Under the pieces are notes generated by a model. That model ran no database searches. It was not told where the DNA came from and saw nothing but the letters and a program-made list of their open reading frames with translations. A stretch of DNA of 64,000 nt from Hypoxylon rubiginosum (lineage: Eukaryota; Ascomycota; Sordariomycetes; Xylariales; Hypoxylaceae): contig CADCXA010000063.1 of NCBI GenBank assembly GCA_902806565.1, forward strand, positions 41,459 to 105,458, in the 5' to 3' direction. A program made the translations under genes and the position numbers. Position 1 is the stretch's first letter. Each line of letters begins with the position of its first letter. Positions 12,292 through 23,143 of this stretch are shown in pieces.

Positions 12292-13242
12292 TATTTAATG
12301 ATATTAATAAAATTATTTATTTTAAAATAAAATTTACTAAAAAATTTAATAAAAATATAATATTTATATTAATATATAAACCTTTTAATAATATTTACCT
12401 AAATATAATTATAACTTTAATAAATTTAAAAAGATTATTATTTAATAATATTATTAAAATTAACTAATTAAAGTTTAAGTTTTTTAAAAGTTTTAATAAA
12501 AATATAATATTTATATAGTTTTATAGATTTTTAAGTTATATTTAAATAAAAGTAACTTTAATAAATATAAGGAAATTTTTATTTAATAATACTAAAAAAA
12601 AAAGCTATTTAAACCTAGTATTATCTAAAAATTTAAATAAAAATATAATATTTATATTAATTTATAAACTTTTAATTAATATTTAAATAAATATAATTTT
12701 ATTAAATTTTAATTTGTTTTTACTTAATAATATTAAAAAAATTAGTTATTTAAAGATATAATTTTTTAGAAATTATAATAAGAATATAATATTTTTATTA
12801 GTTAAAAAATCTTAAAATAATATTTAATTAAATATAACTTAAATTAAATTAAAAATATTTTTATTTAATAATACCAAAAAAATTAATTCCTTAAAAATAT
12901 AATCTTTTAAAAATTATAATAAAACTATAATATTTATATTAGTTAAAAAATCTTAAAATAATATTTAATTAAATATAATCTTAGTTAATAAAAAAAGATT
13001 CTTATTTATTAATATAAAAAAAACCAATTATTTAAAATTATAATTTTTTAAAAACTTTATAATTATTATTATGTTTATATTATTTTATAAACCTTTTATT
13101 AATACTTAATTTAATATAATTTTATTAAATTTAAAAAAGTTATTATTTAATAATATTAAAAAAATTAGTTATTTTATTAAAAAATTATTAAAAAACTTTA
13201 ATAAAAATATAATATTTATATAAACATATAAACTTTTTAATG
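12292..13242. repeat. Degenerate ~140-bp tandem repeat (right copy)
   Basis: Reverse-complement copy of the array at 9300–10250 in the other palindrome arm. The scattered G/C positions that distinguish the units are preserved exactly. Confidence 0.7.
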
Positions 13243-16200
13243 GTATTTAAATTAATAAAAACTCAATAAAAATAAAATTAATATTAATAATATTTAAATA
13301 AATATACTTATATTTTTTAAAATAAAATTATTTTACTTTAAAATTATTAATTATTTAATATAAAAATATTTTAATATTAACTTAATGTTATATTCCTTTT
13401 AATATAAACTAACGTAATAAAATACAATAGAATATAATTTAATAAAATATAAAAAAAAAATAAAAAAATAAATATAAGATTATTTTTTCTATATAAATTT
13501 CCATAATAAAATTATCCTTAATTATTTATAACTTATTAAAAAAATTAATATAAATTATATTTTTTTTATTAAAATTTATTTAAAAAACAATATAAAACAG
13601 AAAGTTACTAATTTAATTAAATATAAATAATATAAAAATAATATAATTAAATTTTATTATAATTATAAGTTTAAGTTAAATATATTAATAAATATAAAAA
13701 GAAATTTAATATATAAACTAGTACGTATAATTATAAAACAGCTTATTTTTAAAAGTATAATTTAATTTAAATATATTTAAATATATTTAAAAATTATAAA
13801 TTATTAATATAACTAAAAAAAAGTTTATTATAATAAAAAATAAAAACTTTTTTTAGTTTTAAAACTAAATTAATTATAAAATATAAATAAATATTAGAAA
13901 TTTTATTTTACTAGATTTAAAATTTATATAAATATTAATATTTATTTTTATAAAATTATATAATATAATATTAATAAATCTAATAATTTATTTATAAATA
14001 TAGTTAATTAATATTTTAAAATAATTATTATACTAGGATTTTAACTTTAAATAACCTATATAAATTATAAAATTAAAACTCCTTTTATAGTTTAAATATA
14101 ATATTAATTAATTATATAAATTAAACCTTAAATAACCATATAATTTATAAATAAAATAAAAATAAAATAAAAATAAAATATATATATCTTAAAATTATAT
14201 AAGTTTTATATAAGTTAATATAATATAAAAATTAAGTAATAATGGTTTTTTTTTTAAATTAATATAATTAATTATTAAATTATAAATAAATTAATATTTA
14301 TATTATTAAATATTAATATTAATATTATATTATTAATAATATTTTAAAAGTTTATATAATTTAAATTTATTTAAAAAGTATTAGTTTTATATTTAAGTTA
14401 TAATATATATTATTTTTAGAAACTTATTATAATAAAAAATAGTTTAGTATATTTATTTATAAAATATTTATATTATTAAATAGTAAAAAAATAAAATTAT
14501 TAATTATATTAATAAATTTTAAATAAATTTAAATAATATAAAAATAAAAAATTATATTATAAATTTAATTTTTAATTTTTTATTATTAAAGTTAATATAT
14601 AAATATAATTTTAATAGTTTTTTAATTTTAAAAATATAATGGATTTATAATAAATGGTTAGTGTAATATTTATTAGGGTTTATTAAAAATAAGAACCGTT
14701 TATATTTTAATAAATATATTAGTTTAAAAAATTATTTAAAATAATATAAAAAAAATAAAAAAAAGCTGGTATTAGTATTTAATAAGTTTTTATATAACGA
14801 AATAATATAATATATAGCTTAATTAAATAAAATAAAAGAATAAATAAAGGTAAAATAAATATAATTATATGGTTATTTATTAAATATTTTAAAAATAAAG
14901 AAATAAATTTAAAAAATGTTAAAAATTTATATATTATCTTTTATAATAATTATAAATTATTTATCTTTTAAATATATATTTATAATATAAAGTTACTAAA
15001 ACGGTAAAAATAGTTATTTTAATTATTAATTATTTTTTATTTAAGTAAATATCTATTTAACCTACTAAATATTATTTTATTATTTAAAATATTAATACTT
15101 AAATATATATTTAAATAAATAAATATTAAATAAATAAATATTAAATAATAAGAATTATTATTTTTATTTATTAAAAGTTTTAATTTTATTAATTTTTTAA
15201 AGTTTATATAACTTTTTTTAGTTTATTATAATAAAAGTTTTTTTTTATATTATATTTAACATTATAATAAATAAAAATAATTTAGTTTTTATAAATCTTT
15301 TTAAAAATATATTATATATAAAATTATAATTAGATTATTTACTTTAAATTATAAAAAGAAAATCTTATTTTAAATATATTTTAAATATTTTATAAATTAA
15401 ATTATAAAAATATATATAATAATAGTTTAATTGTTTTTATAGGTTTTTTTTAATAAATTTATATTTAATATATAAAGTTTAAAATATTATTTAAGTTATT
15501 ATTAATTTGTTTTTTATAATAATTTATATTAATCTTTTTAAAATTAAGGTTTTTTAAGTGTTAATTATTATAATATTAATATATAAATTTAAAAGCTTTT
15601 TATATTTATTAAAATTAAAGTTTTATTATAAAAACTTAGTTTTTATTATTTAAAAAATTATAACTTTTAAAATAATAATATTAAGTGTTTATATTATTAA
15701 AAATATTAAAAATAAATATAATAAGTTTTTTTATTTAATAAACTTTTTTATTTATTATTCTTATATATATAAAAATATTTATAATTATTAAATTTATTAC
15801 TTTTTATATAATAATATTTTAATTTCTTTTATCGCTTAAATAATTTTATAATAATATTATTATTTTATAATATTAATATTTTTATTAATAAAATATTTTA
15901 TAAGAATATTTTATATAATATTTAATATTTTTTTTTATTTAATATTTATTTAAATAAAAGATAAATTAAATATAAATAATATTTATTTATAATAATTATT
16001 TTATTTATATTTACAAGTTTATATTTTAAGGTTTTAAGTTTTTATAATTAGTTATTTTTAAATAAGTTTTTAAAGTTATAATAAAAACTTTAATTTATTT
16101 TAATTAGTAAATTATATAAGTTATAAAAAAAAGCTAATTAATTTTTTAATATATAACTTTTAAATCTAATTATATATATATATAAGATTTATTATTTAAA

Positions 16201-16544
16201 TAATAAAATTATAAGTTAAAAAATTATTATATTATCTTAATATTAAAATTTTATATATAAATAAACTTAGTTTATATTTTTTTTAATATTAATAAATTAA
16301 GCCTTTTATTTAAATTATAAAAATTATATATTTTTTATTTAAACTTTAAAAATAATAAATAAGTTTATAGTTTTATTTAAATAATAAAAGTTTAAAAAAT
16401 TTTAATATATAATAATTAAAATATTAAAATTAAAATAAGTAAGGAAATTATTATTTAATATATAATAAATTATATTATTAAAATTATTAATTTAATTAAA
16501 AACTTTAAAAATTTTTAATATAATATTTTATATATTTTATAATA

Positions 16545-16700
16545 TAAAGATTTTAATTTAATTATAATTTAAATATAATTTAATAATAATTTAATTATAA
16601 TTTAATAATAGTTTAATTATAATTTAATAATAATTTAATTATAATTTAATAATAGTTTAATTATAACTTAATAATAATTTAATAATAATTTAATAATAGT
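16545..16700. repeat. Short-period AT tandem array (right copy)
   Basis: Mirror copy of the array at 5841–5996, with the same ~11–12 bp units in reverse complement. The rare G and C variants are conserved base for base. Confidence 0.7.
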
Positions 16701-17364
16701 TTTATAATAATTTAAATATTATTATAAATATTTTATAAATATAATAAATTTAATTTTAAATTTAAATATAATTATAATTAATTATTATATATTTTTTATA
16801 ATTTAAATTAATAAAATATATTAATTTATTAAAAATTTAATATATTTATATAATATAAAAATTATATATATTATAGTTTTAATTTATTTTATAAATTTAA
16901 TAAATTTAATAAATTTAATAAACTTAATATTTTTATTATTTTAACGGTTTAATATAAATTTATAATAAAGTTTTAATAAGTAATAATATATTATATTAAG
17001 TTATTATAAAATAGAATTTTTTAAAAAAATAAATTAAAAAACTTACTTTTTATATAAAAAGTAAATAATATTATAATATTAATATAATATTATTTATAAT
17101 AAATATATTATTAGTTTTTTTTAAAATAAAAGATTATATTTATTTAAATATTTAAATATAGTTTAATTATTAAAATATTTATTAATTTTTATTTAGTTAT
17201 TTACCTAGTAAGTAACCGTTAATATAAAATTAAGAATATTTCTTTTATTTGTTTTATATACGTAAACTCTAGTTTCTAATATAGCGAAGTCTTTTATAGG
17301 CTTAGATTATACGCATTAATAAGGAAGATATATAATTTAGAACGTTAATAAGTATTCGCCCATG

Positions 17365-17937
17365 TTATAAATTTATTTTCCCCTTTTTCTTCTTTTGTTT
17401 TCTTTTAGGTGAGAACTGATGAAACAGCATAGCACCGCGCCCACCGGCTTCATATACCCGAATGGTTTCAATCACAAGCGATTGATCCATGTTTGCCGAC
17501 CTGCCGTTTGAGAACCCATCCCCGCTCAAGTGCCGAATTCTCGGTCGATGTCGTACCTGACCCATAAAACGGACCGTCCTATACGTGATTCGCACGCCTC
17601 CTGAACCCGGCCATGTGCGGTGGATATTTTCCCGAATGTGTGCTGTCATAGTTGACATTCAGCCGTTATATGTTACAATCTCCCCGTACCCTCCGGATTT
17701 CCTAAACGGAAAAATCCTGGACTGCCGCTCCGGCATATAAATGTCTAGCGCTACGCCTAAATCGATGCGAAAATGCGGAGGTATTCCGTTTTCATGGAGG
17801 CAATAATTGATTAATAAGGAAGGTAGCTAACCAGTAGATACGAAATATGACAACATTTCGCACATTCTACACTGTTTTCGTCTTGATCGCTTGATCGCAA
17901 GGCCGCAAGGCATTAAACAGACAGCCTATACAACAGC
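17365..17937 (+). promoter_or_regulatory. GH7 promoter region (right arm)
   Basis: A TATAAA box at 17736–17741 lies about 200 bp upstream of the GH7 ATG. A GCGGAG word near 17776 fits the SYGGRG site of CreA/Cre1 carbon-catabolite repressors, which commonly act on cellulase genes. A single short match is weak evidence. The AT-rich block begins immediately upstream, so the whole normal-composition promoter is about 570 bp. Confidence 0.5.
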
Positions 17938-19068
17938 ATGTCTTCAAAACTCCTGTATGTCGGCCTGGTAGGCTCGCTGCTAACAGGTGTGGTCGTCGCT
18001 CAAAGCTCTGAGCAACATCCCTCCCTATTAACTTGGAAATGCACCACCTCAGGAGGTTGCGTCCAGCAGAACACTTCGGTCGTGCTAGACAAAGATTCCA
18101 AATACGCCCAAGGGTCTGCTGGCTCAAGAACGGCAGATGACTACGCTGCTATGGGAGTCTCTACTTCGGGCGACGCCGTGACTATGTATCACTACGTCCA
18201 ATCGGGCGGTGCACTCAATCCCGCATCTCCTCGCATCTACCTCCTAGGCGAGGACGGCAAATACGTCCTCATGAGCCTCCTAAACCAGGAGCTTTCCGTG
18301 GACGTCGACTACTCGGCCGTGCCCTGCGGAGAGAACGGGGCCTTCTACCTCTCGGAGATGGAGGCCGACGGCGGCGGGTCCTCGGGCGGCGCGGCAGCCG
18401 GCCAAGGCTACTGCGACGCCCAGTGCCAGGGCTTCTGCTGCAACGAGATGGACATCCTCGAGGCCAACGCCAAGGCCACGGCCATGACCCCCCACCCGTG
18501 TACCGGGAACAGCTGCGACAAGTCCGGCTGCGGGTACAACCCGTACGCGAGCGGCCAGCGCAACTTCTGGGCCACGGGCGGCACCGTCGACACCAGCAAG
18601 CCCTTCACGGTCGTCACGCAGTTCGTGGGCAGCGGCACGCTGACGCAGATCACGCGCACGTACATCCAGAACGGGAAGCAGAGCAACAGCGGGGCGATTT
18701 CCAGCTGCAACGGCGCCTTTGGCGGGCTTGCCGGCATGGGCCAGGCTTTGGGACGAGGAAGTAAGTAACCTAGTACCCCTGTCTTGAAACTTTCAAATTG
18801 CCTCGCCCACGCACTCGGGTTGTGCGCGTGACATGACACCCACATATGTCCTACGATAGCGATTGCTGACTTGATTCTGACAGTGGTATTGGCGATGAGT
18901 ATTTGGAATGACGCCGCCCAGAGTATGTCTTGGCTTGACGCCGGCAATAATGGACCCTGCAACCTCGCGGAGAGTACCCCTTCCGCCATCCAGTCTCAGC
19001 ATCCTGACACGCACGTTACATTTTCCAATATTCGATGGGGCGACATTGGATCTACTACGAAGGGCTAA
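17938..19068 (+). CDS. GH7 endoglucanase-type cellulase
   Basis: Glycoside hydrolase family 7 enzyme that would hydrolyse beta-1,4 bonds of cellulose outside the cell with retention. Exons are 17938–18760 and 18884–19068. The 123-bp intron starts GTAAGT and ends CAG; joining restores GRG-MVLAMS, the conserved GMVL.MS.W block. The product is 335 aa: signal peptide about 1–21, then the catalytic domain. The active-site segment EMDILEAN places the nucleophile at E170, the assisting acid at D172 and the acid/base at E175. Further family blocks are [31 protein letters not shown] and [11 protein letters not shown] at the end. There is no linker or CBM1. The open-cleft layout resembles Cel7B endoglucanases more than cellobiohydrolases. 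Oddly, the stretch between VVLD (about 48–51) and the DYA..GV block (68–73) is very short and lacks the cysteine-rich loop usual in this family. The same-strand AA9 gene follows 1.3 kb downstream. Confidence 0.93.
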
Positions 19069-20001
19069 AGCTGAAAATTCGCAAGGCTATAGTTTTCCCG
19101 TCGGTAGCATCGTGGTGGTAAATTCAGCAGTCGGATTCGCAAACTTTCGTATATTTTTTATATGTACCAATGATACTTTCTAGCACTCTTTGGGACCAGC
19201 AGCAGTGTATCAACTTACTAACATGCTGTGATATAGCATTTACCCCGTGAAAAAATTGTTCTGTTTAGAATCACGTCAGCGAGCCTAGTTGACTTGAGCG
19301 GAGGGTTGAGCTCCTCGTACGCATTTCCAATCCTTCGCGTCTCCATAGAACTCGTCTCACTAGGTACCTACCTACCTATGTACCTAAGTAGCCACTACGA
19401 GGTAGTTGGGCATATTCCTTGTCTGTCAAACCCATTGGAGTAAAGGAGGTACCGTACAAGCGATATAGAGTCGTCCAATTCATTTAAGATTTTTACCAAA
19501 AATAAAATTTTGTAGTTTATAATCAAGTTGTTGGAACTAGCTGATATAATAATTGCTAGAAGATTCACTGCCGTTGGTGTTGACTCGTCCAAGTTGCGCA
19601 ATGGCGCTTACGTAATCAATGAAAAGGGGGATAACCTAAGGCGTCTCACTTGGTTGTCTAGCTTGATAAACAACGCGAACTCAATTAGGTAGACACTTGT
19701 CCTTCTTGCCTACCTAATGTATATAAAAATCACTTTACCTGCCTACAGTCTACATACAAAGTGACATCCAGTCTTTTAAAAGAAGGAGGTTGTTGCTATC
19801 CCCCCTATCAGAAGTCAAGCAAATCAGGATTTTGAAACCGCTGGTAATACAGATATTAATATCCATGAGAATTATTGCATGTTGAGAATTTGATAGATTG
19901 AGTCAGACGAAGATGTAGTGTCTATCATTGCAGGAAAATATTGGAAAGGGGTATCGAAGCTCTAGGGTATGAGGCAGAATAGCAGTAACACTTGGCAAAT
20001 C

Positions 20002-20078
20002 TCCTAATTCGTAATTCTCAACTCGTAGTTCGTACTTTGGGGTTCGTAACTCGTAATTCGCACTTCATAATTCAATCG
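20002..20078. repeat. Heptamer array, consensus TCGTAAT
   Basis: Eleven consecutive 7-bp steps run from 20002. TCGTA occurs exactly at 20009, 20023, 20030, 20044 and 20051, all in the same 7-bp register, and the intervening heptamers are one to several changes away (TCCTAAT, TCGCACT, TCATAAT). It lies about 270–350 bp upstream of the AA9 start codon. It may be a degenerate microsatellite or a cluster of regulator sites; the sequence does not decide between them. Confidence 0.65.
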
Positions 20079-20252
20079 ACATCCCAATGGAGTGTTTCTC
20101 TCCATTCATACAGATTGAGCCAGAAATCCTTACTGCACGTCTGGATTCTGGCCTCATGCAAGCTTGCCGGATGTTGACTAAAGATACAAATACCGTGGCT
20201 ACGAACTCATGGTCTAACAGGAATTATCTTTCTTCCATCTCACAGCTCGATC

Positions 20253-20280
20253 GCTTGCTTGCTTGCTTGCTTGCTTGCTT
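20253..20280. repeat. (GCTT)7 microsatellite (right copy)
   Basis: Seven perfect GCTT units about 70 bp before the AA9 start codon, probably in the 5' untranslated region or core promoter. Confidence 0.9.
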
Positions 20281-20348
20281 GACTTCCCCTTCACTCAATC
20301 AGTACTGACTCACCAGCAACACAGTGGTCTGTATAGCTCTGTGGAAAG

Positions 20349-21149
20349 ATGATCGTGCTCAAGTCAGTTATTGCTATATCGTTAGCCGTGACCTCGGCGG
20401 CCCACCAGAACCTTCACCAGTTTTGGGTCAACGGTGTTTCCCCTGGCTATGAAATCGGTATCCGGCGCGCGCCTGATAACAACCCGGTCGTAAGTACCAG
20501 TGCCCCCTGTTTCAGGAACTATGTGCTCACGTTTTAATAGACAGATTTGAAGAGTAACGACATCGTGTGCAACGTTGGGGGTGATAAGGTGCCCTCAGGG
20601 GTACAGACGATTCCTGCGCGAGAAGGCGATTCGATCACTGTGGCGTGGGATCTCTCGACACACTCCGGTCCAATCACCCATTTCTTATATGGACCTGTTG
20701 ACGACGCCTCCAACGCTTCCGGAGTTGGGGCTGGCTGGTTCAAGATTGATGAGCAGAATTATGTCGATGGGCTCTGGGCCAACGAAGTTGTAGAAAACGC
20801 CGGCGGTAACTACACCTTCAAGCTCCCCACGGGTCTAAAGAGCGGCGATTACCTAGTACGTTACTCGGTCACTATTATCTCTACTCGATTAGCCGTTTCT
20901 CATATTTCTCAGCTTCGATCGGAGATGTTGGCTCTTCATCTCTCCCAGGTAGCCGGAGGCGCACAGTTCTACATGGGCTGCATGCAATTGAAGATTACGG
21001 GGACTGGAGGAACGTGCTCGCCTACTATTTCTTTGCCTGGAGCCTATGACGCCGAGGAGAAGAGCATCTATATCCCGGACTTTTACTGGGGATTTGACCC
21101 TACGACGTACTCCGCACCTGGAGGTTCGGTTGCTTCTTGCAAACCGTAG
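20349..21149 (+). CDS. AA9 lytic polysaccharide monooxygenase
   Basis: Secreted copper enzyme (formerly GH61) that oxidatively cleaves cellulose and helps cellulases such as the adjacent GH7. Exons are 20349–20489, 20541–20855 and 20913–21149, giving 230 aa. Intron 1 (GTAAGT...TAG, 51 bp) joins NNPV to TDLKSNDI. Intron 2 (GTACGT...CAG, 57 bp) restores SGDYLLRSEMLALH, a family-typical block. Signal peptide 1–18 leaves His19 as the mature N-terminus, the first arm of the copper histidine brace. His88 (THSGP) is the second arm and Tyr172 in GGAQFY the axial ligand, with Gln170 beside it. The end is YTPGP-like but modified (SAPGG). No CBM is present. Intron 2 is a multiple of three and has no stop, so an unspliced mRNA would encode a 19-residue insertion. 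Confidence 0.93.
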
Positions 21150-21592
21150 AGAAGAGCAAGGCGCGCGGATGAAGAGTTATTGCCAATGAAAAATAGTGAC
21201 GAATCATTTCAACTTAGCGAGCAAGTCTTAGGATCGAAATTGCATTTACATTTGCTCTAAGCACATTGAAGAAGATTGGGTGTCACAGAGGAAATTTTCA
21301 ATATATCTCCAACTTTATCTGTAAACAAGAGGTACATTCTCAGTTCAACTTGGTGGTGAGACGTTTTACTGGTATTTTTATTTAATGCAATATTCTATGT
21401 GTAGGTAGAAATGTAATCTTCTATTTGTAGAAAACATTTTTCTGCATTTTTAAAGGCTTTGCGTAGCTGGTGAGCTTTAATGGAAAACAAAGGAACTAAC
21501 GTATAAACATATCTACCAAGTGAATACTATCTAGTAAATACGGGGTATACTACTATGTGTACTATCAATCAGGGAATTCCTAAGTGACCTAT
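21150..21592. other. Intergenic, convergent 3' ends (right arm)
   Basis: Mirror of 949–1391. It lies between the AA9 stop and the stop of the minus-strand hypothetical gene. I see nothing coding. Confidence 0.6.
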
Positions 21593-23143
21593 TTACACCC
21601 GTTTTTCAGACTCGTCTTTTATTAAATCGATGTCATCCTCGATGGTATCAAGCTTCGGCTTCTTCGATGGTCCTTCTCCTGCATTATCACTTGTATCTTC
21701 TAGGGGATGCTTATGGTGTTGCTCGCACTCGTCATCGATGATAGATCCAACCGCTGGCGGCGAGCTACTAGTACAGCGCGATTTTCCCCCGATTGAATCA
21801 GCATGAAGGTCTTCTTCATCTTCATAATCCGGCAGATCAATATCCATCGGACTGGGAGCTCTTGTCAACTCTTCCTTAGGAGTAATGCCCTCCGGACGAG
21901 GCGATGTCGGGGGACGGGGCGATGTCGAAGGACGAGTTGGGGGACGGGGTGAAGTTGACGGACGGGGTGATGTCGACGGACGGGGTGAAGTCGAGAGACG
22001 AGTCGGGGTATGGGTTTTCTCCTTTTCATTACCTAACTCGTCTGCATCCGACTCCTCAGATGCAAACTCGTCCGAGTCGGATTGTCCCGGAGACGGTTCT
22101 CCAGCGATTTGCATGCCTTCCGGGATGTCAACGATCACTTTCGGGGCTGATTCCGTGTAATCCTCGTCAGGCACATCTTCTTTGGGCGAGTCGGCTGATT
22201 TGCCTTTGAGGTGGCTCAATGCATCTGGGTCGTGGGAGGTTTTCTCGCTGGGAACATCTAGCGCCATTCGCACGACATAGCCCGACTTCTCAATGGTCTG
22301 ATGAGCACACGCCGCCATTAGTGACTCTCGGTACATATCAAGATTGTAAGCTTCTTCGAAGCTGTCCCAAAGGAAGTCGGTAGGCGTAGACTCGGAAAGA
22401 CGCCTCCGGTGAATTAAAACCTTCAACCGGCGTATGAGTTCTCGACATATCGCATAAGCAATATATCCCGAAGCCCACATATCTCCCGTATCCTCTGTCT
22501 GAAGGTCATGCCGCACAGCTGCGTCCGAAAAATCAATACACCCCTGGACCAAGACCTGTCCAAGTTTCCGCTCGACGAATTTCTTCCGGGAGTCTCGATT
22601 CCTGGATATTGGGTCGATAATGGCAATGTCGGTCACCTCACGATCAAAATACTGGGAATCTTTGACTATGGCCGGCTTTGGTTGGACGCGTAAGATAATA
22701 GTTACCCAGTATTTAGTCTCATCGCTAGAGTTACCCTCCGGTACCTGAACTGGCCAAATCGTGAACTCGCGATCCCTCATAGGACCGAATAACGCATTCA
22801 TCTTAACAGACCCATTGCCATTTCCAATCTTCTGCCTGATCTTTCCAAGGTTTTCATTGAAAACTTTCTTGTCCGCGCTGAAGAGACCGCAGTGGTCGGC
22901 CGCAGGGGTGGAAACGATGCGTGGCTGAAGTACATGTCGATGTTCCCAAAACAGAGCCGAGCTCAGTGACGAGGCGTCGACTGGTCTCTCTCTTTCTAAC
23001 TGGAATACGTAACAGTCCTTAGCATATCTCCTGACCTTGCTTACCACCTTGTTCGTTTCGCCTGAGAGCGATGCTCCCCATCCGTTTTGGAGGGGCTCGT
23101 TGCGGATGATGCGCGCCGCACAGGTCGGGGGAGCAGGTGGCAT
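21593..23143 (-). CDS. Hypothetical protein with SPRP repeats and acidic tail
   Basis: A single-exon frame of 516 aa. Residues about 1–250 look globular. A WVTIILRV...DIAIIDP...R pattern followed by TGDMWASGYIAYAI recalls the core of Ulp1/C48-type proteases, where a catalytic His-Asp pair and a Q..G.DCG motif are expected. The Cys is absent, so this is at most a distant, probably inactive relative, and I do not assign a function. Residues about 370–420 contain five SPRP units (proline-rich, possible SP phosphorylation sites). The C-terminal ~100 residues are acidic with a PSKKPKL basic patch. The start at 23143 is the first ATG of the long frame. The palindrome breaks inside the visible part of this gene only because the window starts there. 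Confidence 0.65.
   Translation of the reverse strand: MPPAPPTCAARIIRNEPLQNGWGASLSGETNKVVSKVRRYAKDCYVFQLERERPVDASSLSSALFWEHRHVLQPRIVSTPAADHCGLFSADKKVFNENLGKIRQKIGNGNGSVKMNALFGPMRDREFTIWPVQVPEGNSSDETKYWVTIILRVQPKPAIVKDSQYFDREVTDIAIIDPISRNRDSRKKFVERKLGQVLVQGCIDFSDAAVRHDLQTEDTGDMWASGYIAYAICRELIRRLKVLIHRRRLSESTPTDFLWDSFEEAYNLDMYRESLMAACAHQTIEKSGYVVRMALDVPSEKTSHDPDALSHLKGKSADSPKEDVPDEDYTESAPKVIVDIPEGMQIAGEPSPGQSDSDEFASEESDADELGNEKEKTHTPTRLSTSPRPSTSPRPSTSPRPPTRPSTSPRPPTSPRPEGITPKEELTRAPSPMDIDLPDYEDEEDLHADSIGGKSRCTSSSPPAVGSIIDDECEQHHKHPLEDTSDNAGEGPSKKPKLDTIEDDIDLIKDESEKRV

Larger units (their letters stand above)
5177..17364. other. AT-isochore-like block, RIP-type sequence, centre of palindrome
   Basis: About 12.2 kb of almost pure A+T with only scattered G or C. 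No ORF of useful length occurs on either strand. The change from normal composition is sharp: GC-containing sequence ends near 5,190 and resumes near 17,350. Depletion of this kind in a filamentous ascomycete is typical of repeats destroyed by RIP. I could not recognise the original repeat family. Because of the palindrome, only about 6.1 kb is independent sequence. Nothing resembling mitochondrial genes, rDNA or telomeric repeats is visible. Confidence 0.85.
19069..20348. other. Intergenic between GH7 and AA9 (right arm)
   Basis: GH7 3' end and AA9 upstream region. It holds a CCTA/TAGG patch near 19360–19390, the heptamer array (20002–20078) and a (GCTT)7 microsatellite. No coding sequence is supported. 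Confidence 0.6.
11296..22540. repeat. Right arm of giant inverted repeat
   Basis: Reverse complement of 1–11247. Base 22540 pairs with base 1, and 22511–22540 is the exact reverse complement of 1–30. The sequence continues past 22540 into the 5' part of the hypothetical gene ending at 23143, so this copy of the gene is complete while the left one is cut by the window edge. Whether the true repeat boundary lies at or beyond base 1 cannot be seen here. Confidence 0.97.

Noticed and set aside
5177..17364. Mitochondrial DNA insertion as the origin of the AT block
   Set aside because: No mitochondrial gene, rRNA or tRNA can be recognised, and G/C is far rarer than in fungal mitochondrial genomes. 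RIP-aged repeats explain it better.
5177..17364. CRISPR-like array
   Set aside because: The repeats in the AT block are degenerate tandem units without unique spacers, and this is a fungal genome.
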